Of a DNA stretch of 64,000 nucleotides, positions 1-12,930 are shown in pieces. Position numbers and translations under genes: made by a program. How positions within the stretch are numbered: the stretch's first letter is position 1; the number at the start of each line of letters is the position of its first letter. The notes beneath the pieces were generated by a model. That model saw nothing but the letters and a program-made list of their open reading frames with translations, did no database searches and was not told where the DNA came from. Source of the DNA: Sapria himalayana (taxonomy: Eukaryota > Streptophyta > Magnoliopsida > Malpighiales > Rafflesiaceae); the NCBI GenBank assembly GCA_029783825.1, contig JAREIK010000712.1:57059-121058 (forward strand). Direction: 5' to 3'.

Positions 1-611
1 TCTGGATGGCAAAATAATTAAGCACTTTATCAATATGTGCACTCTGACTAAGGCTAAGAAATCTTTTTCACTACAAGAAAAATCCCATTTAGCAAGGGAT
101 AATTCCGTAACTAAATAGGCATTTTATATCGGTAAATGGGATATAGCGATTTATTAATGAAGGAACTATTCTAAATCTAAAGTGATCGTCGCTAAAATTT
201 AGTGAGGGAAAGTGTCCCTAGCCAATAATTTAGAGACGAAAAAATCCATAACTAAAAAGAAGAATTTTTCTAGCTAAATTAGCAAGCTAAATGAGAGTTT
301 TCATCACTAAACAGATATAATAATGAATGCTTTCTCAATCTAAAGTGCTAATCACTAAATATGAGCAATGGAAATAGTCCCTCGCAAAATAAATTCAACG
401 AAAAAAATCTCTAGCTATAATAAAGATATCCCTAGCTAAATTAGTTATGGAAACATCCCTAGCTATTTTTAGAATTTAATTTTTTAAAAAATTTTAATTA
501 AAACAGAAACTAAAAATGATAATTTATAATTAACAAAAAATAAAATCATTTAATAATTTATTCTAATACAATATTTTACATAATTAAAATAAAAAAATAA
601 CAAAATTTTAT

Positions 612-836
612 TACATCTTATTCATTAATGTATCTACCAACCGTGCATAATGTACAATATATCCATGCATTGACATTACTTTATTTCCCTTTGCTCCTCT
701 AATCACCATCTTTCTAATGCGACAAAGCTGTTCGAGTCACGGTGCGTCATGTCTAGTGAAAAATCCCTTCACTTATAGAAGCTTCATATGGAGAACAATA
801 TGGTATCATATCTGTAAGAAATTTAAACCACTCAAT
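612..836 (-). repeat. Conserved ~220-bp arm module, copy 1
   Basis: Read on the minus strand, this copy begins at a TTTCTTACAG-like splice-acceptor context, then shows a GATACCA.ATTGTTCTCC block, AAGCTTCTATAAGTGA, and a final block close to TTATGCACGGTTGGTAGATA. Four similar copies lie in the right arms (30,203; 31,536; 47,648; 48,866). It may be a conserved transcript exon or a transposase-recognition unit. No open frame is shared cleanly by all copies, so I do not call it coding. Confidence 0.7.
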
Positions 837-1474
837 CAATTCAAAATAAATAAATAAATAGTTATGTTATGATAAATATATAATATTACAGTATATATGT
901 ACATATATACTAGCATTTCACTCGTACATATTTTACTATAGTATGTGTACATATAAACTACAGTAATATGTGTACATATATCCTGAGTACAAATATACTC
1001 AGTATATATGTACATAAAATATTGCATCATTATATGTGTGAATATCACCATCTACATGAGTATCATCATCATCATCATCTTAAGTCCTAGTACAATTAGA
1101 ACCAATCATTGCAAAACCTAGAGCAAAAAAACTTATTTACTCATACGTTTTCTTTGTACTATGTGATAATTGCATATCAACACAATTACTAAGATTTTTA
1201 AGACCAACCACTATATACCTCGCTGGACTTGATTTGAAATATTTTAATCCCATAGCTTTAGGGAATATCTATAATTCATGGCTTTTATTACCTGCATTAA
1301 TAAGCAATGCACAATGATGATCAACCAACCCTAGCAATTATATATTCAAAAGTGTGTCTGTGTGTAAATGGGTGTGTATGTATGACAATATATACATGTC
1401 TACAAATAAATATATGCACCCAATTATATATATACTCGATATATACATATGTATATACTATAGAATAAAGTATG

Positions 1475-1600
1475 TATATACTGAGTATATACTTACGTAT
1501 ATACTGAGTATATACTTACGTATATACTGAGTATATACTTACGTATATACTGAGTATATACTTACGTATATACTGAGTATATACTTACGTATATACTACA
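1475..1600. repeat. 23-bp tandem repeat in A left arm
   Basis: The core ACTGAGTATATACTTACG recurs with an exact 23-bp period; the CTGAG starts are at 1,481, 1,504, 1,527, 1,550 and 1,573. Each unit contains a near-palindrome, TATACTGAGTATA. Degenerate units continue to about 1,870. The same core occurs in the right arms (about 30,036 and 30,055). Subterminal tandem motifs of this kind are the usual binding sites of TNPA-type proteins in En/Spm elements; that role is inferred here. Confidence 0.8.
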
Positions 1601-2789
1601 GGGTAAACATACTTATATACCGAATATATACATACGTATATACTGAGTATATACTTACGTATACGTATATACTACAGGATAAACATACTTATATACCGAA
1701 TATATACATACGTATATACTATAGTATATATGTATGTATATACTGAGTATATATGTACAAATATACTCAGTATATACAAACATATATAATTAGTATATGC
1801 ATACTTATATACTCAATATATGTAGATATATACTCAGCATATATGTAATTTATACCAAGTATATATGTATGTATTTACAGCAGTATTATATGTACATATG
1901 TATAATCAGATAGCCTTACATGACACACATACTTGTACTTCCATGAAAATAGACAAATCATCAAAGACAACAGACTAAAATAATATAGGACTTTAAAACA
2001 TACATATAGGTCTCTCAAGCATGGTCAGCATTTCTAGTTATTTTTCCTTTGGTACTTCACGCAGATAGAGAACATTGTTACACCTGTACATGGTACATAA
2101 CATACTACATTTATAAACCAATAACCAATAACAAGCAGTTGTAGATCTAAACTACGATGATGTAGATCTACACAAAATAAGAGTGTCAAGAACAAACCTA
2201 CGTTTGCGTGGAATTAATTTTTTGTTTCATCTCATAGCTTAATAAACTAAGGTGTTGTTCCCAATACCATAAAGGACCAGCCAAGCCTTTTACATACCTA
2301 TAATAGGCTAAAACTTTACACAAAAAATTTAGGGACAACAAACATATTCACAGATATATAAAAATAGTTATTATAGACATGAACAAACACAAATTAAAAT
2401 TGATAGTCATGTAACTTTAAAAAAAATCTAAAAGATGTCCAGCAATGATGTTTAGAGAGAAAGCGAGTGGAAAAATAAAATATTTTAGGAATAATGAAGA
2501 TAATAAAAGCTAGGCCTCCTTTTGATCAAGCTGAAATCTGTAAATAGGGAACCCATGCGATGGAAGCACCGTGGCAATGTCTGAATGCTTTGAATCATAA
2601 TTTTTTCATGCATCTCACATCATGTGTCCTACAAAGATTCATTATTAGGTTAATCAGCAAAGCAATGAACAAAATCAGAACAAAAAAAATTGGAACCTGG
2701 AAAAAAATCACATCAAGTTTTGCTACACATAGACAAAAATCAATAACTGTTCAGAAATAATTCTCATATGAAATCATCCTCATAATTAG

Positions 2790-4767
2790 TAGGGAATTTT
2801 GTGCTAGCTTTTCCTGTGAGGTTTCATAGCTGGATCTCGTAATGCTATCTATTGCGTCAATGCAACTAATTTTGACTCCACATAGGACATCTGCTATTGC
2901 ATCACATTCTTAATTTCTTTCATCTCATCATTCATTTCTTTAATTTCTTGCATTTCTTCCATCAAATAAGTAATCAGCTCCTCCTTTTCTTCTTTCATTT
3001 CTTGTATGTCTTCTTCAAATAAGTATACTTCTCATCTTTGTGTTCTTTAATTTTATATATTTCTTCCTTCAAATGAGATATCTGCTAATCCTTCTTTTTC
3101 ATTTTGGTCTCCATAATTACAAATGTTCAAAAATTTCCATTGCTTGTTCAACCACCACATCCACTATTGTTGAGACAGATGAATTAGAACCACAAATGCT
3201 ACTACAAAATGTCACTCCCTTCGAGCTGATGTCGTGCATTCATTGCTACTTACGATCTCTTATGGTCTCCAAATAAATAGGATCATAATCAATTAGTTGA
3301 AGATCCATAGAACTTTTAACTTGTTGAGAAGTAGTTGTCACATGTTCCTCCAAGAGTTCCTGAGATAAAATAGTGAAAAATACTATTATAGATATACAAA
3401 AATAAACTAATTATTTTGCATTCCAAATAACTTTCAAAATGTATTGTAGTATAATAAAATTTTATAAATATAATAGATTCTTACAGCAATCATCTGAGTC
3501 TTATTGTCAACAAAGTGACAATCCACTTTTTCGCATGCATCTTCTTAAAAATCTCATAAAATTGGGATCTCAACCCAATTATCCAGCCTAGAATATGTAT
3601 TTATTAAGTCATAAAATAACAAATGATCAAAAATTTTAACAAAATTAATAAAACCATGCATATATTTGATTTATTAGACTATTAGGACAACCACTAAATA
3701 TATAAATGTTTACAATTTTAAAATTGTATCAAATCTTGAGCGTGCTTAATGCTCGTCTTCAACCATCCTGTGTGTCGATAGTTTTTTCTACCTAGTCTAG
3801 TTACCTCACTTCGTCGATTTTTGCTGGCAATATCTGATTTTTTTTCACATCTGGCTCCTACCAATACTTAAGCCACTCGGGCCAGTCATCATCGGATATA
3901 AAATCAGGCCTTTCTTACATATTATTCAATTTATGGACAAAATCAAAATACCGTTGATTAGCTCTGATCTCCCATAATGACTTTATCTTTACATCAATTT
4001 TGAGTGCCCATGTGTACTTATTATTTATATAAAAAAATCACAAAAGAATTTATATTAACAATAAAATTTTATTATTTGCTGCTTGAATAATAAGCAACAT
4101 AATAGTTAAGTAATTTGATAATTATTTTTCAATGGGTTTGTTTTGTTATTTTTACCTGAAAGTCATTAAAATAAGACTCTTTTGTTGATTCAGAAACTTT
4201 CTTCCTAGAGAATGCTTTAGAATCATTCCTTTTCTTGAAATACTTTGTAATTATAGTCAAACACTTATGAGATGGAATAAAACTATACAAATAAATAAAT
4301 AACATAGAAAACAAGCAAATCATACCTATATATTTAAAAAAAGCTACTGACAGTAACATCAGATTTTTTTTTTCAAGTCATATATACATATTTTTTTTAC
4401 CTCCCATCCATAATCTCAATTACTAACTTAGACTAAATGTAGAGGAAGGCACAGCATTTGATGATGTCATTGGTTTTGTAAATGGGGAAACTATCAGTCT
4501 AAAATGTGATGTAGAAGATAGAGATGGATCAAAAGTGTGTGCATGAAGCATAATGGATGGTGGGCCTATATCTGATAAAGGCAATATTAGAGGTCTCAAT
4601 GATGGTGATGCTGATAGAAATGGAGATGGTGATTATGATGTTGAAGTATGGATATGGTGGATATGAGATTGTACTGATTCTGTAACATGATGTAACATAC
4701 TAGATGAATTTGGTTCATTTTTGCATCCACGTCCAACTCCACCATGGCCATGTCTTTTATGCGTCAT
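2790..4767 (-). pseudogene. TNPA-like CACTA second gene (Transposase_24 type), degenerate
   Basis: This is the second gene of CACTA element A, downstream of the transposase on the same strand. A start at 4,767 gives MTHKRHGHGGVGRG, followed by a Ser/Pro-rich region in a shifted frame (about 4,640-4,430). Next come a basic segment ending SYFNDFQ and a probable intron (donor CAG|GTAAAA at 4,155, acceptor AG at 4,017). After the intron are YTWALKIDVKIKSLWEIR and then, near 3,880-3,730, WLKYW, KKSDIASKNRRSE and RHTGWLKTSIKHAQ. That is the W...YW...RHTGGS-like core of the plant Transposase_24 family. Near 3,500 lies EKVDCHFVDNKTQ, and the C-terminus (2,990-2,880) is a Glu/Lys-rich coiled coil (ELITYLMEEMQEIKEMN). 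Several stops and frameshifts make it non-functional. Family members bind subterminal repeats and assist excision. The 3' boundary is approximate. Confidence 0.75.
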
Positions 4768-4907
4768 CTGCTGTACAAAATAAAACATAGAACAAATAAT
4801 ACAGATATGATGAACAAGCATTCATTTTATAATAAAACATACCGATAGATTTCAACAAAATATAGAAACTCTTTGATAGTTTAATATTATAATACAATTA
4901 TAACAGT

Positions 4908-7900
4908 TTAATTATCGGCATCACTATCATCCTCCAATGGATCTTCTGATATTTTCTCTGATTTTGTTAGAAGTTCAAAGTCTTCTTCAGATAGAAATTG
5001 ATCATCTTCAATTTCTATTAGCCACTATTTGAGTAACATAAATTTTCTAGGTATTCATCTACATGCACAGGCTAAATATTATTTATGTCATCTTCTTGGA
5101 ATACTAGTACAATATATAAGTCTGCACTCCTTTGTTGTGATATTGGTACTTCAAAATTTGATCGAGCTTTAATTTTGCAAATCACGCACCAATTACTCTT
5201 ATCACGAGATAAACTCGGATATGTACAATAATATACTTAAGTAGCTTGAACTACCATAAAAAATGGCTCATATCAATTATATCTTCATTTATGGTTAACA
5301 TCTACTAACTTATGTTCTGAATGAATCTTTGTGCTCACATTTCATGTAGGATTAAACAACTCGCACTTTAATAATATAATCCTATTATTTTCGAGTCCAG
5401 GATACTCTAACTCAATAACTTGTTTGAGTTGATCATGATAAATAAAATCATCTACACTATAACCTAAGCCTTTAATGTATACACCAATATTCATTGTTGT
5501 TTCAGAAGAAGCATGCTAGATTGTGTTAAATTTATATCCATTGATAAAATACCCAAGATAGGTTGTCACATATTTAAATGGGCTTTTACTTAGATTCTGA
5601 ATGAAAATATTTGAATTTCCATTAGAAGGATCAATTGCCTGTGATATAAATTTTAAAAATGATATTAACAAATAAAAGATACTAATAAATTAAATAATTA
5701 AAAAATTTAAAACTTAATAATTCTCACATAATTTTTGAACCAATTTGCAAATTCAGTTTCTAGCATATAATCGACATAATTGCTAGAAATTACTGGTTGC
5801 CTATATTTTAATTGCTCAACATAAATAATGCACAAATATAAAAAGAGAGAATAAAATGTATATCAATTTTTAATAATTCGTATTAAAGATAAAATTAAAA
5901 TATGATTAAACTTGCAACAATTTTGGGTATAAATACTCAATATATGGTGCAACCTCCTCACAATTAAGTAAAACGTAGCTCCGTGTTTCTTTGTACTCTT
6001 CATCTATCATACATATTTTTATTGCTCTTCCAAATGATCTTACTGGGTGCTTGAAGATAGATAGTTTGTCCATAGAATCACCTTCTACCATCACATGACC
6101 TTCATCATTACGAGGCACATTTATATTCTTTGTATTGACATGATTCTCAAAATTATAAGAACAAAATGATGATGCTTCTTCTACTAAATATGCATTACAA
6201 ATTGAACCTTCAACTTTTTTCTTGTTTCTAACATTCAATTTCAATTTACGAAGATACCTACAACCACAATGTTAGGTTTCAATTATATTAAATTATAATA
6301 TTACTTTATGTATGAAATAATAAAACACAGAAAATTATATGTATTTACCTATCTTCAGGATACATCCACCGATATTGTACTGGCTATGCTATCCTTGCTT
6401 CATATGCCAAATGGACCAGCAAATGCTCCATTGAGTCAAAAAAACTCGGTGGGAATATATGCTCAAGCTTACAAATAATAAGTTGAATGTCGTTCTCCAT
6501 CCTCATAATGTTATCTATTTTGTTTTTTCTTGTAGTTAGCTATTTAAAAAAAATAAGTTATGTAAGGACCTTCCAAACACTTAGGGGATGTAATTCACGG
6601 AATGCAATAGGTATTGATATCTATATAAATTCATGATCGTCATGACTTTTCATTCAAATTTTTATATCTGTGCATCTACCCATATTTGACACATATCCAT
6701 CAGGAAATTTCAAATTTTTAACCCATTCACACAATATCTATCTTGCATTCTTATTAAGTGTGTAGCAAACTTTAGGGAATTTTCTTGTTGCCTCATTCAA
6801 ATTAAATTCAGGATGCCGACATTAATCATTCAGCTCTTGTCTTGATTTTAAAGTGTCTTTTATTTTTCCATCTACATTAAGGACAGTGTTGAAAATATTA
6901 TCAAACACAATTTTTTAATATGCATTACATCTAAGTTATGACAAATTATATAGGAATTCCAATAGGGAAAGTCCCAAAATATACTACATTTACTACAGCC
7001 AAATATTTTTCCTATTGGTCCATTACTTCTAGTAGCATCCTTTTTGGTTACCTTCTTCAAACCCAAACTCTAAATCTCTTTCATAATATCATCTTCTGAA
7101 TGAACTACTTGTGCAACTGTCATAACATTTTTATTTTTTTGAAATGCGGTTCTATTTCTTTGAAATGGATGATTCATATGTAGAAACTTATGATGGTTTT
7201 CAAACCATGACTATTTACCACTAAATTTGAGGGTAAATGCATCATAATTTTTCATGCAAAGTTGGCATGCAAATCATCCTGTAGTACTCCAGCCAAACAA
7301 CATTGAATATGCAAAAATATTACTTACTGTCCACATAAGGGCCGCCCACATAATGAAAATTTTCTTCTTTGAGATATCATATGTATTCACACTAACATCT
7401 CACAAATGATTTAACTCTACTATAAGAGGCTATAAGAAAACATCCAGCATGTCTTTCGGATTTTTTGGCCCTGGAACCACTTTTGACAAAAACATATATT
7501 GCTCCTTCATACACAATCATAGAGGCAAGTTATAATATGCCACTAACTGGTCATGTTGAAAACTATTGTCCAAATTTCCCAAATGGTTGAAATCCATCTA
7601 TGCAGAGACCCAATCTCACTTTTGTACTTTCATCTGCAAAATCTTAATGTATAAAATTAAAATGCTTCCAAGCAAGTAAATCTGATGGATGATGCATTAC
7701 CCCTTCTTCAACCTCATACTCAGAATGCCACCTCATATCATTGCTATATCATTTGATGCATATAGTATGAGTAATCGCGGAATTAATAAAAAATAATACA
7801 TCTTTTTAAATGCAACTTTCATTTTTTGTCACGTATCTACCACATGAGATGCCTTCTTAAATCAAGGATGATCACAATACTTACAGCTAATTAAATCACT

Positions 7901-8560
7901 ATCACCACCCCAATATAAAATACACCCATTGAAATAACAATCAATTTTTTCCACTGGTAGACCCATTCTTCGTAGTAACTTCATAGTATTGTAAAAGTTA
8001 TTAGTGATCAAATTATTATCCGGAACAATCTCCTTCATCAGTTTTGATACTTGATCAAATAATTTCTCAAACATATGATTTTCTGACTTAATGCTAATAA
8101 GTCGAGCCAAAAATAATAATTGAAAATGTATTTTACAACTAGGCTACAACTCTTTATCTGTAGTTTTAAGTATTTCATAAAATTTATGAGCTTCAGGATT
8201 AGGTGGTTCATCCACGTAATCCTTATTGAAGTCAGCACCAGCAGCTTCCATGATCATTCTATGATATGTGTTTGATGCTTCTTCACCACAAGCAAATGAT
8301 TCAATATCTTCATTTTGGTCAATGTTCAGAGCCATTGTACTTTCCCCATTATAAATCCAATCAAAATAATTTGGCACAAAGCCATATTTAGCCAAATGGT
8401 ATCTTATAGTGTTTGCGTCACGAAAAGGGATATTCTAACACCTGCGATGATTACATGGACACTTAATTTTTTCTCTATCCATCCATCTCGATTGACTACA
8501 TGCAAAATTGATGAAAGTTTTAAGCCACTCAAAAAATCTTTATTCAAAATTCCATTAATA
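4908..8560 (-). pseudogene. TNPD/TNP2-like CACTA transposase, near full length but broken
   Basis: This is the catalytic transposase gene of CACTA element A. On the minus strand the domains follow the family order. A transposase-associated domain (8,540-8,345) reads WLKTFINFACSQ, KIKCPC and HLAKYGFVPNYFDW. The TNP2 core (8,150-6,860) reads LLRRMGLPVEKIDC, ILYWGGDSDLISCKYC, VPGPKNPKDMLDVFL, SIFWDFPYW and HNLDVMHIKK. DUF4218 (about 6,800-5,912) reads KLEHIFPPSFFDSMEHLLVH, PVQYRWMYPEDR and SYVLLNCEEVAPYIEY. DUF4216 (about 5,800-5,150) reads YIKGLGYSVDDFIYHDQLKQ and VIELEYPGLENNRII. An acidic C-terminal tail ends at a stop at 4,908. Three short GT-AG introns join homologous segments: 6,348-6,258, 5,911-5,815 and 5,727-5,639. 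In-frame stops (for example after KEL at about 8,144 and in the Cys-rich N-terminal domain) and frameshifts inactivate it. The N-terminal start is unresolved. Confidence 0.9.
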
Positions 8561-8879
8561 AACCTTTAGTAAATTCACTTATGATATGAACTCATTTTGT
8601 CCTGTTATATTTACAAAAAATAATGCTCAAATATTTTGTTGAATTAAACATTCTATTTCTTCAAAATATACTAATAATTAAATAAAATTACTTAAAGATG
8701 AATATTTAAAACTAAATGACTATGAATATCGAGGCAATGCATTTGTAGAATCTACATAAATAGATAAAGTAATTTTAGCATGATAGAGATTAATAGATAT
8801 CATGGTATTACTAGATAAAGGGAGCAAAATATAATAATGTACAAGAAAGGAAAGCAAAAACGAAAGACATTTAAAGTTT

Positions 8880-9090
8880 CAAGGGGGAGAGGGAGATAGA
8901 GGGAGAGAGAAGGTGGGGAGAGAGAGAGGGGCAGAGAAATGGAGAGATGGAGAGAGAGAGAGAGAGAGAATATGGGTAGAAAAATGGGGAGATAAATGGT
9001 GAAAGGGAGAAAGAGGGAGAGAGAGAGGGAGGGAAGGAGAGAGAGAGGGAGGGAGGGAGAGAGAGAGAGAGGGAGAGGGAGGGAGAGAGG

Positions 9091-9131
<41 letters not shown>

Positions 9132-9245
9132 TAAGTAAAAAAGGAGAGCGAGAAAGAAAATAACAAGAGAGAGAGAGATAGAGTTACACATAAAGAAAAA
9201 GAGGAAGAAAGTGACACAGAAAGAATTAGAGAGGGAGAGAGAGAC
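8880..9245. repeat. GA-rich (purine) microsatellite tract
   Basis: About 365 bp of imperfect GA/GGGA/GAAA repeat with all the purines on the plus strand. It lies 0.3 kb upstream of the transposase gene. It leaves the opposite strand open in several frames, giving Ser/Leu-rich reading frames that I do not regard as genes. GA tracts near plant promoters can bind GAGA/BBR-BPC proteins; that is only a possibility here. Confidence 0.9.
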
Positions 9246-9499
9246 TAGTAGAGAATGCTGTGTTAGAATGAGGAATAACATAAAAGAAAAACAAATTTTA
9301 TTTTATACAAAACTATTAGATATTACATCTTTTGTCATACATAAGTTCATATATGAGTCTAAGGCCTAAGGGCTAGGATTAGGTAAGTGTACCTTTATTG
9401 TATTATACCATATATGAGCATGACCAATGGACACTCTCATGCTATGTGCTTACATATTGTTGATTATATATCTTTTGCCATTTAATTAAGTTAGTGTAA

Positions 9500-11125
9500 C
9501 AAATTAGTATTATCCCATTAATAATTATATGTTAGTATACACATAGTATATGTAGTTATAAATAATTATATATAGTTAAACATATAGTTATATATAGATA
9601 CATGCATACACGTAGTAATAAGTAGTTATACATAAATGTATAGTTTTAAATAATTATATAGATTTACATATATTTATACATATATGTATGCATAATTAAA
9701 AATAAAGTTATATTTATTTATATAAATTTTTTTATAGTTTACAAATATTTATATATAGTTATACACATATAGTTAAACTTTATGCTGTATGTTTTTATAT
9801 ATAAAATTATAAATATAGTTACATGTGGTTATACATATAGTTACACGTATAGTTAAACTTATATTTATACATGTATGTATATATAAATATTTTCATATAA
9901 TTTCATATATTTATACATATAGTTATGTATAGGTATAGATATACTAAAACACATCTTTTATACTAATATATAAAAATGTATATTAAATATATGTTGTTAA
10001 ATATATATTTAAATATAGTTATGTATAAATTTTGTATAGTTTACATATAGTAAGATATAATTATTTATAGTTAATTGTTATTATACATATAATATATATA
10101 ATTATAACAAATTATATATCGTTAACCATTTAGTTATATATATATATATATATATTCATACGAGTAGTTATTTTTAGTTTTTCATTAATATATACATAGT
10201 TATAAACAAATATATAGATTTACAATAATGTATACATATATGTATAAATAGTTAAAAATATAGTTATATTTAATTATATAAAGTTTTATTTAGTTTTACA
10301 AATATATATATATAGTTATACACATAATTAAACATAATGTTGCATGTTGTTATACATGTAATTAGAAATATAGTTACATGTAGTTATACATATAAATAAA
10401 CATATAGTTTAACTTATTTTTATACATGTAGGTATATATATTTTTTCTTATAATATCTTATATTTATACATATAGTTATGTATAGGTATAGATATACTAA
10501 AATATATTTATTTATACTAATATATAAAAATATTTAGTAAATATATGTTGTTAATTATAAATTTTAATATATTTATGTATAATATTTTTATAGTTATACA
10601 TATAGTCAAAATCAATTATTTATAGTTATATGTTCTTATACCTATAGCATATATAGTTAAAAATAGAGTTATATATAGTTAAACATATAGTTATATATAG
10701 ATATATTCATACAAGTAGTTATAAGTAGTTATATAAAAATGTATAAAAGGTTATAAACAAATAAATAGATTAATTATATGAATACATATTTGTATACATA
10801 ATTACAAATATAGTTATATTTAATTATATAGAGTATTACATAGTTATACAAATATTTATATAGTAAAATACAATTAAATATTGTTATATATTATTAAACA
10901 TATAGTATATTTTGTTAGAAATATAGTTATATAGAATTATACATATAGTTATAAATTATAATTAAGTTAAAAAAATAGTTATATATAGTTGTGGATATAG
11001 TTATAAAATTAGTTTACATAGTTACAAATATAATAAAATATAGTTATAAAGATATTTATATAATTATCCAAATATTTATAAATAATTATACATAATAGTT
11101 AAACATATAGTTATTGATCATCCTC
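9500..11125. repeat. TAGTTATA-type degenerate simple repeat region
   Basis: About 1.6 kb is built from loose repeats of atagttatatatag, acatatagttat and tatttatacatatag. It contains a duplicated block: gttatgtataggtatagatatactaaaa occurs near 9,924 and 10,462, about 540 bp apart. There are no coding features. A short stretch of the same vocabulary lies at 37,500-37,860. Confidence 0.8.
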
Positions 11126-11129
11126 AAGA

Positions 11130-11390
11130 TCATCCTAGCTTTTAATCAATGCAGGACTTTTAACATTTGGCTATCTCTCAAAGTGGCAACTTATGTTTGT
11201 TTATTTATCAGTGGGTAATCACCATACAATTAGTCCAACGTGATGTTCATCATAAAATTTGCCCACTAAATCACTATTATGCTCTAGAAAGTAACATTAA
11301 TGATTTCTCTTTATGGCTATCACATATTTGTTATGAATTAGCAATAATATGACATATCATCATTTTATTAATTAAATATCTCAACAATTT
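11130..11390. other. Unassigned segment flanking CACTA B left end
   Basis: This is 260 bp of ordinary-complexity sequence between the TAGTTATA repeat and the B terminus. It has a 61-codon plus-strand reading frame (11,167-11,352) that I do not recognise. It was compared by eye with the copia RNase H region expected if B had simply inserted into the element at 40,099. I saw no convincing match. Confidence 0.5.
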
Positions 11391-12510
11391 CACTATAAGA
11401 AAATATCAATTTAGCTAGGGAATTTTAGCTATGGATCAATCCCTAGCTAAATTATAAGGGATTAGCTAGGGAATAGTAAGCGATTTATGATCTTTTTTTG
11501 GAAAAAAAAATAGCAACGGATTAGCGAGAGAAAATTTTTCGAAAATTTTGCTCAAAAAAGCGGGGGATTTAGAGAATGATTTAGCAACAGATTAGCGACG
11601 GAATATTTTCGTAAATCCACTCAAAAAAAGTGGGGATTTTAGCGATGGATTTAATAACGGAATATTTTCATAACTTCTGCTCAAAAAAATGGGGAATTTA
11701 CTGACAGATATTGTGACGGAATATCACTCGCTAATAAAAGCATGAAATTAGTGACGAAATTAGTGATAGATTTTCCCTAGCTAATTTTTCGCAACGAATT
11801 TATCGATGAATTTTCCCTCGCTAATATAATCCATGATTTAGCGATGGATTTAGCGATGAATTTTCCATTGCTAATTAAATCCATGATTTAGCGATGGATT
11901 TAGGGATGAATTTTCCCTTGCTAATAAAATTCATGATTTAACGACGGAATTAGTGATGGATTTTCCCTTGCTAATAAAATCAATGATTTAGTGATGGATT
12001 TAGCGACGGATTTTTCATTGCTAATAAAATTCTTGATTTAGTGATGGATTTAACGACGAATTTTCCCTGGCTAATAAATTCCTTGATTTAGCGATGGATT
12101 TTTCTTTGCTAATAAAATCATTAATTTAGCGATGAATTTTCCTTTGCTAATAAAATCCTTGATTTAGGGATGAATTTAGTAACGAATTTTCACTAACTAA
12201 TAAAATTCATATTTTAACTATGGATTTAGCACGCGAATATCTCTAATTAATAAAATTCATAAATTAGTGACAGATTTAGCGATGGAATTTCACTAAAAAT
12301 AAAATCCTTAATATTGCGATGGATTTAGCGATGGAATTTCCCTAGTTAATTATTAGTGACGAATTTTTCCTAGCTAATTATATCCCGACATAATCTGCCA
12401 CTGAATTTTCGTAATTTCTGCCCAAAGAAAAGCAGAGAATTTAGTGACGGAATTTTCCTAGATAATTATTAGCGATTTTCCCTAGCTAATTTAAATCCGT
12501 CACTAAATAA
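11391..12510. mobile_element. CACTA family B, left terminal arm
   Basis: The arm starts CACTATAAGAAAATATC at 11,391 after TTT. Its first 60 bp, including ttagctatggatcaatccc, match the reverse complement of the sequence ending at 40,098. It is filled with tagcgatggattt / tttccctagctaat motifs. No B-type transposase gene was found between the two ends, so B looks non-autonomous or gutted. Confidence 0.85.
11821..12340. repeat. 50-bp subterminal tandem repeats of CACTA B
   Basis: Units start with CTAATAAAATCCATGATTTA and repeat at exactly 50 bp (11,821, 11,871, 11,921, 11,971, 12,021), then degrade with deletions. A matching 50-bp array in the opposite orientation lies at 39,611-39,900. These are candidate binding sites for the element's transposition proteins (inferred). 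Confidence 0.9.
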
Positions 12511-12662
12511 TTATCTGAATTTATTTTTTTATTAGTTTATATACAATTAGAATTGATAATTCTTTAAATATTTTTTTTTCAAAATATATGTATTTAGCTA
12601 GGAATTTTTTTAGCTATTTGGGTTAGTTATAATTTCATATATAAACCATGACATACCTTTCC

Positions 12663-12666
<4 letters not shown>

Positions 12667-12720
<54 letters not shown>

Positions 12721-12802
12721 TAGTTTTTGATAATATTTATATATGTAGATTTATATATATAAGTTTTCAAAAATATTCATGGATATAATTATATAAATAT
12801 AA

Positions 12803-12834
<32 letters not shown>

Positions 12835-12930
12835 TTTAGAAAACTTTTGTACATTAACTTATATATATTTATATTTATATTTATATTTATATTTATATTT
12901 ATATTTATATTTATTTATTTATTTATACAT
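12667..12930. repeat. Composite microsatellites (AC)n(AT)n, (GT)n, (TTATAT)n
   Basis: An AC run at 12,669-12,698 passes directly into an AT run to 12,720. A GT run follows at 12,803-12,830, then a TTATAT hexamer run at about 12,863-12,920. There is no gene here. Confidence 0.95.

Larger units (their letters stand above)
69..1925. mobile_element. CACTA (En/Spm) element family A, left terminal arm
   Basis: The arm opens with CACTACAAGAAAAATCCCA at 69, a typical plant CACTA terminus, preceded by TTT at 66-68. The first 500 bp carry degenerate subterminal motifs (tagctaggga, gcgacgga and variants). Reverse-complemented, they align by eye with the stretches ending at 32,403 and 49,736, which end in the complementary terminus. 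Further in are a conserved module of about 220 bp (612-836) and TATA-rich repeats (900-1,900), also shared with the right arms. Since the element's genes run on the minus strand, this is the downstream end of the element. Bases 1-68 are unassigned flank. Confidence 0.85.

Noticed and set aside
836..1051. A 71-codon Tyr/Ile-rich frame on the minus strand.
   Set aside because: It lies in the TATA-type repeat of the CACTA arm and has no conserved content.
8871..9281. A 136-codon Ser/Leu/Pro-rich frame on the minus strand.
   Set aside because: It is the translation of a CT-rich microsatellite strand.
11821..12340. Regular 50-bp repeats considered as a CRISPR-like array.
   Set aside because: The units are contiguous without unique spacers, are degenerate, and pair with inverse units near the other CACTA end.
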